Translations under genes and position numbers: made by a program
Shown: in pieces, positions 25,840-35,347 of the stretch
How positions within the stretch are numbered: the first letter of the stretch is position 1
How the letters are laid out: each line of letters starts with the position of its first letter
The notes under the pieces: generated by a model
The model's input: the letters and a program-made list of their open reading frames with translations, nothing else
Databases searched by the model: none
Told to the model about the DNA's origin: nothing
Source of the DNA: Sphingomonas edaphi
GTDB lineage: Bacteria > Pseudomonadota > Alphaproteobacteria > Sphingomonadales > Sphingomonadaceae
Assembly: GCF_003583725.1 (NCBI RefSeq)
Contig: NZ_QXTF01000001.1
Location: 1-64,000 of the forward strand
Reading direction: 5' to 3'
Length of the DNA stretch: 64,000 nt

Positions 25840-25923
25840 CTTGATTGGGTAGGCGGCAGAGTTTGGCCATTCAATAGGGGGACCAACTTAGGTTGAGAAG
25901 CAGCCGATAAGAGACCTTGGGGC

Positions 25924-26421
25924 CTAACCTTTCGGCTGCAACTGACCGGTTAGGATCGCCATTGGCTGCGAAAGCGTTTCGTCAACGGCCTGGTACACGA
26001 AGGTGGAGAGAATAACGCCAAATCCTAGGAACCAGACGAACTGGATGGATCTCGATCGGTCTCGGCACTGCGTGTGCCGCCATTCAAGCGCCTCTGAACG
26101 GGGGGTGGCACGGCGTTCAACCATCGCACCGGTGTCGTTGGTAGGTCTTTTCGCCTGCGGTTTGTCCGCGACAAGGCAATCGAACGACAATTTGTCCTGG
26201 GCCCGAACGCCAAATCGATTGGCTTCCGTCCAGACCACCCGAGCGACGATAACGTAATTACCCCGACGAACCTCAATATAGGCTCCCCTCGATGGGGGTT
26301 TGCTCGAGTGGAGCAGAAGGCCTCGGGAAGAGACGTTCAGAATGTTGGCATCGCTCCAACAGTCGCCTTCCCTCATTCGCGCGGAGATCATGACGCTACG
26401 GCGGGGTTCACGCTGCTTCAC
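25924..26421 (-). CDS. PilZ-domain protein with a C-terminal membrane helix
   Basis: A 165-residue protein. Residues ~4-80 form a PilZ domain: REPRRSVMISARM supplies the arginines and NVSSRG the D/NxSxxG-type motif for cyclic di-GMP. A hydrophilic linker follows and then one hydrophobic helix (VWFLGFGVILSTFVYQAV). The GTG start has GGAG seven bases upstream. It may respond to the window's GGDEF and EAL enzymes. Target unknown. Confidence 0.75.
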   Translation of the reverse strand: MKQREPRRSVMISARMREGDCWSDANILNVSSRGLLLHSSKPPSRGAYIEVRRGNYVIVARVVWTEANRFGVRAQDKLSFDCLVADKPQAKRPTNDTGAMVERRATPRSEALEWRHTQCRDRSRSIQFVWFLGFGVILSTFVYQAVDETLSQPMAILTGQLQPKG

Positions 26422-26563
26422 TAGGCACTCCGTCGCGACGGCGATGTCGCGACAGAGGGATTGGCCTAGGTTAGGTCACGAGACCGTTATTATTCAGTCC
26501 GATCCGGAATAGATGACCGGCGTTGAGGTGCGCTATTCCGACTGCGTCGGAAGAACAAACTAA

Positions 26564-27409
26564 TCACTTTTTGCCGATCCAGAAGCCGACAATATGGCCG
26601 GCGCTCTCTGTCCACGGGTTGATATACGGCGCACGCCATTGCGCCATCAGCTCGGATGCTTGAGGCCCATTAAAGCGACCGTCGAACTGGCCCAACTCAA
26701 GTAACGACGCATGCTTCAGCTCGCCCGAAAACGTCGTGCTTCCGACGCCATAGACGGTATTCACAAAATCGTACCGGCCGAGCGCCCGCGTGTCCTCGGT
26801 CCAATTGTTGATTGTTGGCTCAAAGTGACCGCTGAGCGTGCCAGCGGAAAAATCGAATGACATCTGGCCATTCCCGCCGACGATATAGGACCAATCGTTG
26901 CCCTCGTTACGGCCGCTGATCGAGAAATCGTAATTCGCCGCACCAGTTATAGGCACGTCTCCTGCAGCCGTTGGCACCCCGAAGGCGATGGCTTGTAGCG
27001 GATATCCCCAGCTATTCTCGAACTGGGTAGCTACGGCGGTGTACTGGTAGGCGGAGGGCTTGGCGACTGTCAGTCCGTAAATGTTGGACGCGGGGAAATG
27101 CTGCTCGCCCTGTGACGAGGAACCCCCGTAGTTGAGGCGCGTCCAATCACTGTCCGACAACCTGATCTCATAGGACTTGGAAACCTCGTCCCAACGGATG
27201 TCAATGTCGTCGCCAACGGTGGCGAAGGTCGTGTCTGCCGTCACACCAAACGGCGCTATGGCGCCGGGAGGCGGTGGCGGAGGCGGAGGCGGCGGTGGTG
27301 GCGGCGGCGGCGTTGAGGAAAAGCCGGCTGATCCATTCGACCCACCACCGCACGCTGGCAGCAACGTCACCGATGCCAACAGCAAAATCGTCAGAGCCTG
27401 GCCGCGCAT
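26564..27409 (-). CDS. transferrin-binding-protein-like surface lipoprotein
   Basis: A 281-residue lipoprotein. The signal peptide ends in LLPAC (C20), then a Gly/Ser stretch and a run of 15 prolines (nt ~27268-27310). The C-terminal beta-barrel resembles the TbpB/HpuA fold: FSGELKHASLLELGQFDGRFNGPQASELMAQW and GFWIGKK. Homologues in sphingomonads are of unknown role; iron-carrier or surface binding is only a guess. ATG 27409 is chosen because GGAGG precedes it by five bases. Confidence 0.72.
   Translation of the reverse strand: MRGQALTILLLASVTLLPACGGGSNGSAGFSSTPPPPPPPPPPPPPPPGAIAPFGVTADTTFATVGDDIDIRWDEVSKSYEIRLSDSDWTRLNYGGSSSQGEQHFPASNIYGLTVAKPSAYQYTAVATQFENSWGYPLQAIAFGVPTAAGDVPITGAANYDFSISGRNEGNDWSYIVGGNGQMSFDFSAGTLSGHFEPTINNWTEDTRALGRYDFVNTVYGVGSTTFSGELKHASLLELGQFDGRFNGPQASELMAQWRAPYINPWTESAGHIVGFWIGKK
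27268..27312. repeat. (GGC/GGT/GGA)n triplet repeat coding polyproline
   Basis: On the plus strand a run of GGN triplets, mainly GGCGGT and GGAGGC, encodes the lipoprotein's polyproline stretch on the minus strand. Such runs change length by slippage in whole codons, so linker length may differ between strains. Confidence 0.75.
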
Positions 27410-27550
27410 ATCTTCCTCCACTGCGAAGTGGGGAGAAGCGTGCTGCAGATACGCCAGGCGAAGCCATGACGAAGTGCCGATGATTTACTGATGATCGCAT
27501 GATCGCATAGCCCGCTTGTTGCGAGGCGTTTAGCTAGCGATGCTGGAAAA

Positions 27551-27625
27551 TGGCTCCCCGAGTTGGATTCGAACCAACGACCAAGTGATTAACAGTCACC
27601 TACTCTACCGCTGAGCTATCGGGGA
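27551..27625 (-). tRNA. tRNA-Asn (GUU)
   Basis: A cloverleaf can be read on the minus strand: acceptor TCCCCGA with TCGGGGA, D-arm GCTCAGCGGTAGAGT, anticodon loop CTGTTAA giving GUU, T-arm GGTTCGAATCC, discriminator G, and the CCA end encoded (27551-27553). Confidence 0.95.
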
Positions 27626-27680
27626 GCGGTCCTCATCGGACGAACGGGCCTATGACGCAGCGAATTGAGATTCGCAAGCC

Positions 27681-28508
27681 TCAACTCGCAAATTGCTCCA
27701 TCGCGATGCGCTCATCGAGTGCATGCTCCGGATCGAAGAGCAGCGTCAAAGACTGGGAACGGTCCAGCGTGACGTCAACGCTGACCACATCTCGCACCTC
27801 GAACTGGTCGGCGACGGCCGAGACGGGGCGCTTGTCCGCCTCAAGAATGCGGAACCGAATAGCGACATCATCGGGGAGAATGGCACCGGACCAGCGCCGG
27901 GGACGGAAGGGGCTGATCGACGTCAAGGCCAGCAACCGTGCCTGCAATGGAAGGATGGGGCCGTGCGCCGATAGGTTATAGGCTGTTGAGCCTGCCGGGG
28001 TCGCAACCAGCACGCCGTCTGCAACCAGTTCCGGCATAACTACGCGGCCGTTGACGCAGATTTCGATTTTCGCGGTCTGGCGAGTTTCTCTTAAAAGAGA
28101 GACTTCGTTGATCGCGGGATGAGTCCAGGTCTCACCCCGAATCGTCGTCGCTTCCATGCTGAGCGGCATCACCGTAATGTGTTTGGCAGCCTCGATACGC
28201 TCTGGAAGGCGGTCCAGGCGCCACTCGTTCATCAAGAAGCCAAACGTGCCGCGGTTCATACCGAACACTGGGCGCGGCTGCCCATCTTCCAGCATCGCAT
28301 GGAGAGTCTGGAGCATGAAACCGTCGCCGCCCAGCGCAACAAGCGTGTCGGCGTCGTCTTCATTGGCCCAGCTGTAGCGCTTTCGAAGCAGTCGCTCGGC
28401 AGCCTTGGCTGCCTCGGTCGTTGACGCCACGAGTCCGATGCCGCGCGCCGCGAGGTCGCGTTTGGAGGGCAGGGGAGTTGAGCCGGCCACGTTCACAAGT
28501 CCAAGCAT
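27681..28508 (-). CDS. nadK: NAD kinase
   Basis: A ~275-residue enzyme that phosphorylates NAD+ to NADP+. It has the catalytic GGDGFML, FGMNRGTFGFLMNEW and the C-terminal glycine-rich strands (VATPAGSTAYNLSAHGPILP). The true start is uncertain: family members usually begin near RGIGLVAS, so the GTG at 28532 or the ATG at 28508 give a slightly long N-terminus. It lies directly downstream of the tRNA-Asn region and diverges from the EAL gene. Confidence 0.88.
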   Translation of the reverse strand: MLGLVNVAGSTPLPSKRDLAARGIGLVASTTEAAKAAERLLRKRYSWANEDDADTLVALGGDGFMLQTLHAMLEDGQPRPVFGMNRGTFGFLMNEWRLDRLPERIEAAKHITVMPLSMEATTIRGETWTHPAINEVSLLRETRQTAKIEICVNGRVVMPELVADGVLVATPAGSTAYNLSAHGPILPLQARLLALTSISPFRPRRWSGAILPDDVAIRFRILEADKRPVSAVADQFEVRDVVSVDVTLDRSQSLTLLFDPEHALDERIAMEQFAS

Positions 28509-28581
28509 AAGGATTTGCCAGAGAAGCGCCACTGTCCCGAAACGGAGCGCTGCAAAAGCCGCGCTTGGGTGAGCCGATCAC

Positions 28582-29433
28582 ATGGGCATAGTCTCCGTCA
28601 TGACAGCGTGGCGTTCGAAATGGTTTCGGGGGGCGCGGGCGTCGGATCGAAAAGGTCTGGCGCCCGCCGTGTATCGGCGTGACACCGAACTTGAAAAAGT
28701 CATTCGGTCGGGCGGAATTGGCTTGCGCTTCCAGCCTCAAATTGAGCCCGCCTCTGGACGCATCGACGGAGTAGAGGCGCTAGCGCGCTGGGAGGGAGTT
28801 GACGGTCCCGAGCAATTGTTCGCCAGGGCCTCCGCTGCCCGTCTTTCTGAGCGTCTTTCACGCGCTATCCAGAGCAAGGCTTTGCGTGCTGCGGCTGCTT
28901 GGGTAGCGCCATTGTCCTCTCTACGCCTCTCAATAAACCTGCTGCCGTCCGATCTCGACCGTCCGGGCTATGAGCAATGGCTGCTCGCCGAGATTGAGTC
29001 TGCGGGAATCGATCCAGGCCGGATCACCGTTGAAATCGTTGAGAGCAGCCTTGTCGCCAATCCCCCTGCGGTCGCCGCGCGCCTGAATGTCCTGCGCGCA
29101 GCCGGCGTGCGTATTGCCATCGACGACTTTGGAACCGGCTATTCGAGCCTGGCCTATCTAACGACCTTGCCGATTGACGCGATCAAGATCGACCGGGCGA
29201 TGATCGCCGATATCGTCGGCGGCAGCCGGGACCGGATCGTCGTAAAAGCGATGATCAGCATGGCGCGTGATCTTGGCCTCAAGGTCATCGTCGAAGGCGT
29301 TGAAAGCCCAGCGCAACTCCAGATTCTAGCCGATTGGGGCTGTGACCTGTATCAAGGCTTCCTCGGTGCAGGGGCGCTCGACGAGCTCGAACTGGCGCGT
29401 TTCGTTGGAGCGAATGAACTGACCCCCGCTTAG
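28582..29433 (+). CDS. EAL-domain cyclic di-GMP phosphodiesterase
   Basis: A 283-residue soluble protein made almost entirely of one EAL domain. Active-site parts are present: DGVEALARW, LSINLLPSDL, VEIVESSL, IDDFGTGYSSLAYL, IKIDRAMI, VEGVES and YQGFLGAG. It should hydrolyse c-di-GMP. It stands alone without a sensor domain; ~50 N-terminal residues are basic and low-complexity. Its stop shares bases with the stop of mfd. Confidence 0.9.
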   Translation: MGIVSVMTAWRSKWFRGARASDRKGLAPAVYRRDTELEKVIRSGGIGLRFQPQIEPASGRIDGVEALARWEGVDGPEQLFARASAARLSERLSRAIQSKALRAAAAWVAPLSSLRLSINLLPSDLDRPGYEQWLLAEIESAGIDPGRITVEIVESSLVANPPAVAARLNVLRAAGVRIAIDDFGTGYSSLAYLTTLPIDAIKIDRAMIADIVGGSRDRIVVKAMISMARDLGLKVIVEGVESPAQLQILADWGCDLYQGFLGAGALDELELARFVGANELTPA

Positions 29434-32400
29434 GCGGGTTCGAGAGCCTGTTTCTGCTCACTCGCAGCAAGTACCCGCATCAGCCCGCGCGAAATCTGCA
29501 GCGCGCCGTTCAGCCGTGCTTCGCCCGTTGGCCATTCGCGGCTGACGACGAGCTTGCTGTCGGGACGGAGTTTCGCTGCGCCCTTCAAACGGTCCACGTA
29601 GGCGAAAAGACCTGCCAGATCCGGAAAACCGCTTTCTACAAAAGTCACGACTGCGCCCTTGGCGCCAACATCGAGCTTGGAAACACAGGCTTTGCGGCAA
29701 TTAATCTTTGTTTCAATGATTTGCAGAAGGTTCTGAGTTTCCTGTGGAAGCTTGCCGAACCGATCGATCAGTTCGGCTGCAAAGGCTTCAACGCCTTGCC
29801 GGTCGTCGAGCTCGCCTAGACGTCGGTAGAGGCCCATCCGCAGGTCAAGGTCGGGCACATAGGTTTCCGGGATGAGGATCGGCGCTTCGACGCTGATTTG
29901 CGGCGTGAACTCCTCGCGCCGTTCACTGACGCCCGACTTCTGTTCGAGGATCGCATCCTCGAGCATCGACTGGTAGAGCTCGAAACCGACTTCCTTGATG
30001 TGTCCGGACTGCTCGTCGCCAAGCAAATTGCCGGCGCCGCGGATATCGAGATCATGACTGGCCAGTTGGAAACCGGCGCCCAAGCTGTCGAGATTGACCA
30101 GGACTTGCAGACGTTTATCGGCGGTTTCGGTCAGCGCGCGATCAGGTTCGGTCGTCAGGTAAGCGTAGGCCCTGGTCTTCGATCGTCCGACCCGGCCACG
30201 CAGCTGATAGAGCTGGGCAAGCCCGAAGCGGTCGGCGCGATGGACGATAAGCGTGTTGGCCGACGGAATGTCGAGCCCGCTTTCGACGATGGTCGTCGAC
30301 AGCAGCACGTCATATTTCTTGTCGTAGAAAGCGCTCATTCGCTCTTCGACTTCGGACGGGCTCATCTGGCCGTGGGCCGTAACGGCCTTCACCTCCGGTA
30401 CTTCCTCACGCAGCCATTCCTCGAGGTCAGGCAGGTCGGCAATTCTAGGCGCAACGAGGAAGCTTTGACCGCCACGGTAATGTTCGCGAAGCAGCGCTTC
30501 GCGGATTACAACCGGGTCCCAGGGTGCGACGTAGGTGCGAACGGCAAGGCGATCGATCGGCGGGGTCTGGATCACGCTGAGTTCACGCAGGCCCGACATG
30601 GCCATCTGCAGCGTCCGCGGGATCGGTGTCGCGGTCAGTGTCAGCACATGGACATCTTCGCGGAGGGCCTTCAGCCGCTCTTTGTGCGTCACGCCGAAAT
30701 GCTGTTCCTCGTCGACAATGACGAGGCCGAGCTTCTTGAATTTGACCGTTTTTCCAAGGAGCGCATGGGTGCCGATGACAATGTCGACGGTACCTTTTTC
30801 AAGACCCTCCTTGGTCTCCTTCGCCTCACCGGCCGAAACCAGCCTAGACAACCGCCGGACCTCGATTGGAAAGCCTTTGAAGCGATCTGTGAAATTGGAG
30901 AAATGCTGGCGGGCGAGGAGGGTCGTCGGAGCGATGACCGCCACCTGGAATCCGGCCATGGCGGCCACGAACGCCGCGCGAAGCGCGACCTCGGTCTTTC
31001 CAAAGCCCACATCGCCGCAAACTAGCCGGTCCATCGGCTTGCCGCTTTCGAGATCCTCCAAGACATCGCCGATCGCGCGATCCTGGTCGTCTGTCTCCTC
31101 GTAAGGGAAGCGGTCGACGAACTGCGCATAGGTCGTCGCATCGGTCGCCGCGACCTGACCTGGGCGTGTAGCGCGGATTGCGGCAATCTTGATGAGCTCG
31201 CCCGCAATTTCGCGGATCCGCTCCTTCATTCGCGCTTTGCGGCGCTGCCAGGCTTCTCCGCCAAGCTTGTCGAGAGAGGCCTTGTCGCTGTCGCTCCCGT
31301 AGCGCGAGAGCACATCGATATTCTCGACGGGGACGTAGAGCTTATCCCCGCCCGAATAGGACAGCGCGACGCAGTCGTGAGGCGCTTTGCCGACCATCAC
31401 GGACGAAAGACCCTCGTAGCGCCCGATCCCATGCTCGGCATGGACGACGAGATCTCCGGGCGTCAGCGCGGCTAGCTCGGCAAGGAACGCGTCCGCGCTC
31501 TTGCGGCGCTTCTTGCGGCGGACGAGCCGATCGCCAAGCATGTCCTGCTCTGTCAGGACAGCGACGTCCGGTGCGCTGAAACCATGGTCGAGCGGCAGAA
31601 CGATCAGTGACGCTTCCGACCGGCTTCCCAAGGCTTCCTGCCAACTCGACGCGAGCTTAAGGCCTTTCAGCCCATGATCTTCGAGCAGTCCCGAAAGGCG
31701 CTCGCGGGCTCCCGTAGAGTAGCTGGCAAGAACGATCTTTTTCTTGTCTTTGCGTAGCTTGCCGATGTGCTTGACGACGGCCTCGTAAACATTGGCGTTC
31801 TGGGCACGCTCCGGCGCGAAATCGCGCGGTCCCTCCACATCGAAGGGAACGACGGTCGCGCTTTCGGGCTGCGAAAAGGGCGTGGCGAGGTGAATGGGGC
31901 GGTCCTCAACCGCGTCGCGCCATTCCTTTTGGGACAGGTATAGCGCTGTCGGGGCAAGCGGACGGTAGCTGCCAGGTTCGGCCACCATCGCCCGTTCCCG
32001 GTTGCTGAAATAGTCCTGGATGGCCTCGGTTCGGGACTCAAGAGCGCTGTCACTGTTGGCGTCGCGAACAATGACGTCGTCGTCGCCGAGGTGATCGAAC
32101 AGGCTCGACAGCTTGTCTTCGAAGAGCGGCAGCCAATGCTCCATCCCTGCAAGCCGGCGCCCTTCGCTGACTGCCTGGTAAAGCGGATCGCCCGTAGCGT
32201 TGGCGCCAAACTGCTCGCGATAGCGTGCTCGGAACCGCTTGATGCTTTCCTCGTCCAGAAGCGCTTCGCTTGCGGGCATGAGGGTAAAGGCTTCGGCCTG
32301 CCCGATCGTGCGCTGGTCGGCCGGATCGAAGCGGCGCATAGTCTCGATCTCGTCGCCGAAGAAATCGAGCCGGATCGCGCTTGGCTGTCCAGCAGGGAAA

Positions 32401-32930
32401 AGGTCGACAATCGATCCCCTGACGGCGAATTCGCCGGCGTCATGAACTGCGTCAGTGCGCTGGTATCCGTTCGCCACAAGCAGCTGGACCAGGCGGTCCC
32501 GTTCGATCCGCTCCCCTTCGGCGAGGCGGCGGGTCAACTGGCGAATACGAAACGGAGTGAGCAAGCGCTGCGTCACGGCATTCTCGGTTGCGATCAGCAG
32601 TTGCGGACCGTTCCGGGTGGCCTGCAGCGACTGGAGCGTGGCGAGGCGCTCCGCCATCACCCGAAGCGCGGGGCTGGCTCGGTCATAGGGCAGGCAGTCC
32701 CACGCCGGCAGCGTGAGAACTTCGACTTCAGGCGCAAAAACCGGGACGGTATCGGCCAGCGCACGCATGGCGGCCTCGTCTGCAGCGATGATGACCGCGC
32801 GGCCGCCCTTGCCAGTACCGTGGGCCGCGCGAGCGAGGTCGGCCGAGAGCCACGGCAGGAACCCCGTTGGAACGCCGGCCAGGGTTTGCGGCTTGTCGGC
32901 CTTCAGGATCCGGGAAAGAGGGTCGCTCAC
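29430..32930 (-). CDS. mfd: transcription-repair coupling factor
   Basis: An 1166-residue SF2 translocase that removes stalled RNA polymerase and recruits UvrA. In order: UvrB-like N-terminal part, RNA-polymerase-interacting CarD-like domain (GDLVVHAEHGIGRYEGL), helicase core with Walker [33 protein letters not shown] and GRVGRSKTRAYAYL, and a C-terminal TRCF domain. The GTG at 32930 overlaps the stop of sdhE (GTGA); a 30-residue upstream extension is rejected. Length is normal. Confidence 0.95.
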   Translation of the reverse strand: MSDPLSRILKADKPQTLAGVPTGFLPWLSADLARAAHGTGKGGRAVIIAADEAAMRALADTVPVFAPEVEVLTLPAWDCLPYDRASPALRVMAERLATLQSLQATRNGPQLLIATENAVTQRLLTPFRIRQLTRRLAEGERIERDRLVQLLVANGYQRTDAVHDAGEFAVRGSIVDLFPAGQPSAIRLDFFGDEIETMRRFDPADQRTIGQAEAFTLMPASEALLDEESIKRFRARYREQFGANATGDPLYQAVSEGRRLAGMEHWLPLFEDKLSSLFDHLGDDDVIVRDANSDSALESRTEAIQDYFSNRERAMVAEPGSYRPLAPTALYLSQKEWRDAVEDRPIHLATPFSQPESATVVPFDVEGPRDFAPERAQNANVYEAVVKHIGKLRKDKKKIVLASYSTGARERLSGLLEDHGLKGLKLASSWQEALGSRSEASLIVLPLDHGFSAPDVAVLTEQDMLGDRLVRRKKRRKSADAFLAELAALTPGDLVVHAEHGIGRYEGLSSVMVGKAPHDCVALSYSGGDKLYVPVENIDVLSRYGSDSDKASLDKLGGEAWQRRKARMKERIREIAGELIKIAAIRATRPGQVAATDATTYAQFVDRFPYEETDDQDRAIGDVLEDLESGKPMDRLVCGDVGFGKTEVALRAAFVAAMAGFQVAVIAPTTLLARQHFSNFTDRFKGFPIEVRRLSRLVSAGEAKETKEGLEKGTVDIVIGTHALLGKTVKFKKLGLVIVDEEQHFGVTHKERLKALREDVHVLTLTATPIPRTLQMAMSGLRELSVIQTPPIDRLAVRTYVAPWDPVVIREALLREHYRGGQSFLVAPRIADLPDLEEWLREEVPEVKAVTAHGQMSPSEVEERMSAFYDKKYDVLLSTTIVESGLDIPSANTLIVHRADRFGLAQLYQLRGRVGRSKTRAYAYLTTEPDRALTETADKRLQVLVNLDSLGAGFQLASHDLDIRGAGNLLGDEQSGHIKEVGFELYQSMLEDAILEQKSGVSERREEFTPQISVEAPILIPETYVPDLDLRMGLYRRLGELDDRQGVEAFAAELIDRFGKLPQETQNLLQIIETKINCRKACVSKLDVGAKGAVVTFVESGFPDLAGLFAYVDRLKGAAKLRPDSKLVVSREWPTGEARLNGALQISRGLMRVLAASEQKQALEPA

Positions 32931-33187
32931 TTGGCGACCTTGATAAAGTCGAGCTTCTGAAAGGCGTCCATCATTGGACCCTGATAGCGCTCGGGAACGT
33001 CCTGCGTTCCGATCGCCCATGCCATTATGTCGACGTCGGTCTCAGTCAAAAGCGCAGCAAACAGGGCGCGCTCGTGCTGTCCCCAGCTTGCATGGTGAGC
33101 ATCGAAAAAGCCGCCGATCATCATGTCGGCCTCGCGCGTGCCGCGGTGCCAGGCGCGATACTTGAGCGCCCGCAAAACATCTTCCAT
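32927..33187 (-). CDS. sdhE: FAD assembly factor SdhE
   Basis: An 86-residue helical protein with the conserved RGTREAD motif (RGxxE) that helps attach FAD covalently to SdhA of succinate dehydrogenase (and FrdA). Its last codons overlap the mfd start, so the two genes form an operon. The divergent neighbour is recG, ~100 bases away. Confidence 0.9.
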   Translation of the reverse strand: MEDVLRALKYRAWHRGTREADMMIGGFFDAHHASWGQHERALFAALLTETDVDIMAWAIGTQDVPERYQGPMMDAFQKLDFIKVAK

Positions 33188-33289
33188 CGTCTCGTCACTC
33201 CACGCGCGAAAAGCCCGCCGGCGAATTTCGCCGCGGGTCCATTCGGGCCATGTAGGCAGTTGCGCAACGCCGCGCTAGGGTCGCTTCCG

Positions 33290-35347
33290 ATGCGGCCCGA
33301 ATTGCTCAACCCATTGTTCGCGGAAGTTGAGACGCTGAAGGGCGTCGGACCGGGAATTGCGAAGGCTCTCGCACGACTCGACCTCACCCGGGCCGTCGAC
33401 CTGATCTATCACTTGCCCACGGGTACGATCGAACGCGTGCGGGCCCCCGCCGTAAACCAGGCAATGCTTGGCCGGATCGTGGTGCTCGATGTCGTCCCGT
33501 TCGAGGTGAGGGCAGGTGCTGGGCGGGCGCCGCTTCGGATCTTCGCGTCCGACAGCGATGGCAACGCAATCACGCTCACGTTCTTCAACAATCCTGCATG
33601 GGCGAAGAAGCAGCTTCCGCTGGGAGAAAAGAAGACCATCGTCGGCAAGCTGGATGCCTGGGGGCAGGAATGGCAGATCGTCCATCCTGAGGTCCTGGAA
33701 CCTTCAAAGGCTGGCGAAGTCGCTCTGCGCGAACCGGTATACGGACTGACTGAGGGCATTTCCAACAAGCGAATGCGCGAGTTGGTGCTGGCAGCGCTCG
33801 AGCGGACGCCCGACCTGCCTGAATGGGTCGAGTCATCACTTCTGGCGCAAAACCATTGGCGGGATTGGCGGGCAGCGCTTGCCGAAGCGCATTCAGACCC
33901 GGACGCCATGTCGGCGCGCAAGCGGCTGGCATATGATGAAATTTTTGCGAACCAGCTCGCCCTGATGCTGCTCCGCCAAGTTGCCAGGCGAAAAAAGGGC
34001 GTGCCCTTGCAAGGCGATGGTCGGCTGAGCGGACAGCTCCAGTTGCCGTACCGGCTCACGAATGCGCAGCAGCGTGTAATTGGCGAAATTCGCGGGGACA
34101 TGGCCCAGGACCGCCCGATGCTTAGGCTGCTCCAGGGCGACGTCGGTTCCGGCAAGACTCTCGTTGCTCTCTTGGCAATGCTGGAAGCGGTGGAGGCAGG
34201 CGCGCAGGCAGCCATGCTCGCTCCGACGGAAATTCTCGCCCGCCAGCATTTCAGCACTCTGCAGCGCCAGTGCCAGGCGCTTGGGGTGACGGTCGCAATC
34301 CTTACCGGTCGCGAGAAGGGCCGAGCGCGGGAGTCCGTTTTGATGGGCCTCGCTGACGGAAGCATCAATATCCTCGTCGGCACGCACGCAATCTTCCAGC
34401 AGCATGTGGGCTACAAGCGGCTTGGCCTGATCATCATCGATGAACAGCATCGCTTTGGCGTCTCGCAGCGTCTGCTCCTCGCCGAAAAAGCAGTGCATCC
34501 TCCGCACCTGCTGGCGATGACCGCGACGCCCATCCCGCGAACGCTGACACTCACCCACTACGGTGAAATGGATGTTAGCCGCATCGATGAGATGCCGCCC
34601 GGCCGCACACCGATCGAGACACTAGTGATTAGCGACAGCAAGCTTGCTGACGTGATCGAGGGGCTAGGTCGTCACCTCGCGGCGGGTGGCCAAGCTTACT
34701 GGGTTTGCCCGTTGGTCGAGGAAAGCGAGACCGTTGATGCCGCCGCTGCTGAGGACCGAGCGGCGTTGCTGCGTGAGCGCTTCGGTTTAGGGCGAGTTGG
34801 CTTGGTCCACGGACGGATGAAGGGCCCTGAGAAAGATGCCGTCATGACGTCATTCTCCTCAGGCGAACTCGGCGTCCTGGTCGCAACGACCGTCATCGAA
34901 GTCGGTGTCGACGTACCCAATGCCACGCTGATCATCGTTGAAGGCGCAGAGCGGTTCGGTCTTGCGCAGCTACATCAGCTACGCGGCCGCGTCGGACGAG
35001 GTAGCGGGGCGAGCCGCTGTATCCTGCTCCGTGGTCAGAACCTGAGCGAGACGGGTAGGGCGCGCCTCGCCCTGATGCGCGAAACGAACGATGGGTTTCG
35101 CATCGCGGAGGAGGATTTGAAGCTCCGCGGCCCAGGGGAAATCCTTGGCACCCGCCAGTCCGGCGAGCAGGCGTTCAGGGTCGCATCGCCAGAGGATGTC
35201 GCGGAGCTTGCACCAATTGCCCAAGGGGACGCGCGGCTACTTCTCGATCGCGACGGGGGATTGGCCAGCGAAAGAGGACAGGCGGCCCGCCTGTGCCTTT
35301 ATCTGTTTGAACGGGATTCGGCGGTGGGCTTGCTGCGGTCCGGCTAG
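33290..35347 (+). CDS. recG: ATP-dependent DNA helicase RecG
   Basis: A 685-residue SF2 helicase that remodels stalled forks and Holliday junctions. The wedge/OB domain is at ~60-160; the core has Walker [16 protein letters not shown], the [11 protein letters not shown] box, [11 protein letters not shown] and [18 protein letters not shown]. The ATG at 33290 ([10 protein letters not shown]) fits the family; the frame upstream runs antisense through sdhE and is rejected. The stop is interlocked with that of tyrS. Confidence 0.94.
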   Translation: MRPELLNPLFAEVETLKGVGPGIAKALARLDLTRAVDLIYHLPTGTIERVRAPAVNQAMLGRIVVLDVVPFEVRAGAGRAPLRIFASDSDGNAITLTFFNNPAWAKKQLPLGEKKTIVGKLDAWGQEWQIVHPEVLEPSKAGEVALREPVYGLTEGISNKRMRELVLAALERTPDLPEWVESSLLAQNHWRDWRAALAEAHSDPDAMSARKRLAYDEIFANQLALMLLRQVARRKKGVPLQGDGRLSGQLQLPYRLTNAQQRVIGEIRGDMAQDRPMLRLLQGDVGSGKTLVALLAMLEAVEAGAQAAMLAPTEILARQHFSTLQRQCQALGVTVAILTGREKGRARESVLMGLADGSINILVGTHAIFQQHVGYKRLGLIIIDEQHRFGVSQRLLLAEKAVHPPHLLAMTATPIPRTLTLTHYGEMDVSRIDEMPPGRTPIETLVISDSKLADVIEGLGRHLAAGGQAYWVCPLVEESETVDAAAAEDRAALLRERFGLGRVGLVHGRMKGPEKDAVMTSFSSGELGVLVATTVIEVGVDVPNATLIIVEGAERFGLAQLHQLRGRVGRGSGASRCILLRGQNLSETGRARLALMRETNDGFRIAEEDLKLRGPGEILGTRQSGEQAFRVASPEDVAELAPIAQGDARLLLDRDGGLASERGQAARLCLYLFERDSAVGLLRSG

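Noticed and set aside
27491-27508. ATGATCGC tandem repeat near tRNA-Asn as an attachment site
   Set aside because: It is two 8-base units only, outside the tRNA, with no partner copy or integrase seen.
29898-31025. 375-residue plus-strand ORF
   Set aside because: It is antisense to mfd helicase motifs; long shadows are common in GC-rich genes.
32091-32960. 289-residue plus-strand ORF
   Set aside because: It is antisense to the mfd N-terminal half, with no family and no ribosome site.
33409-34383. 324-residue minus-strand ORF
   Set aside because: It is antisense to recG, and its Ser/Arg-rich composition is typical of a shadow frame.
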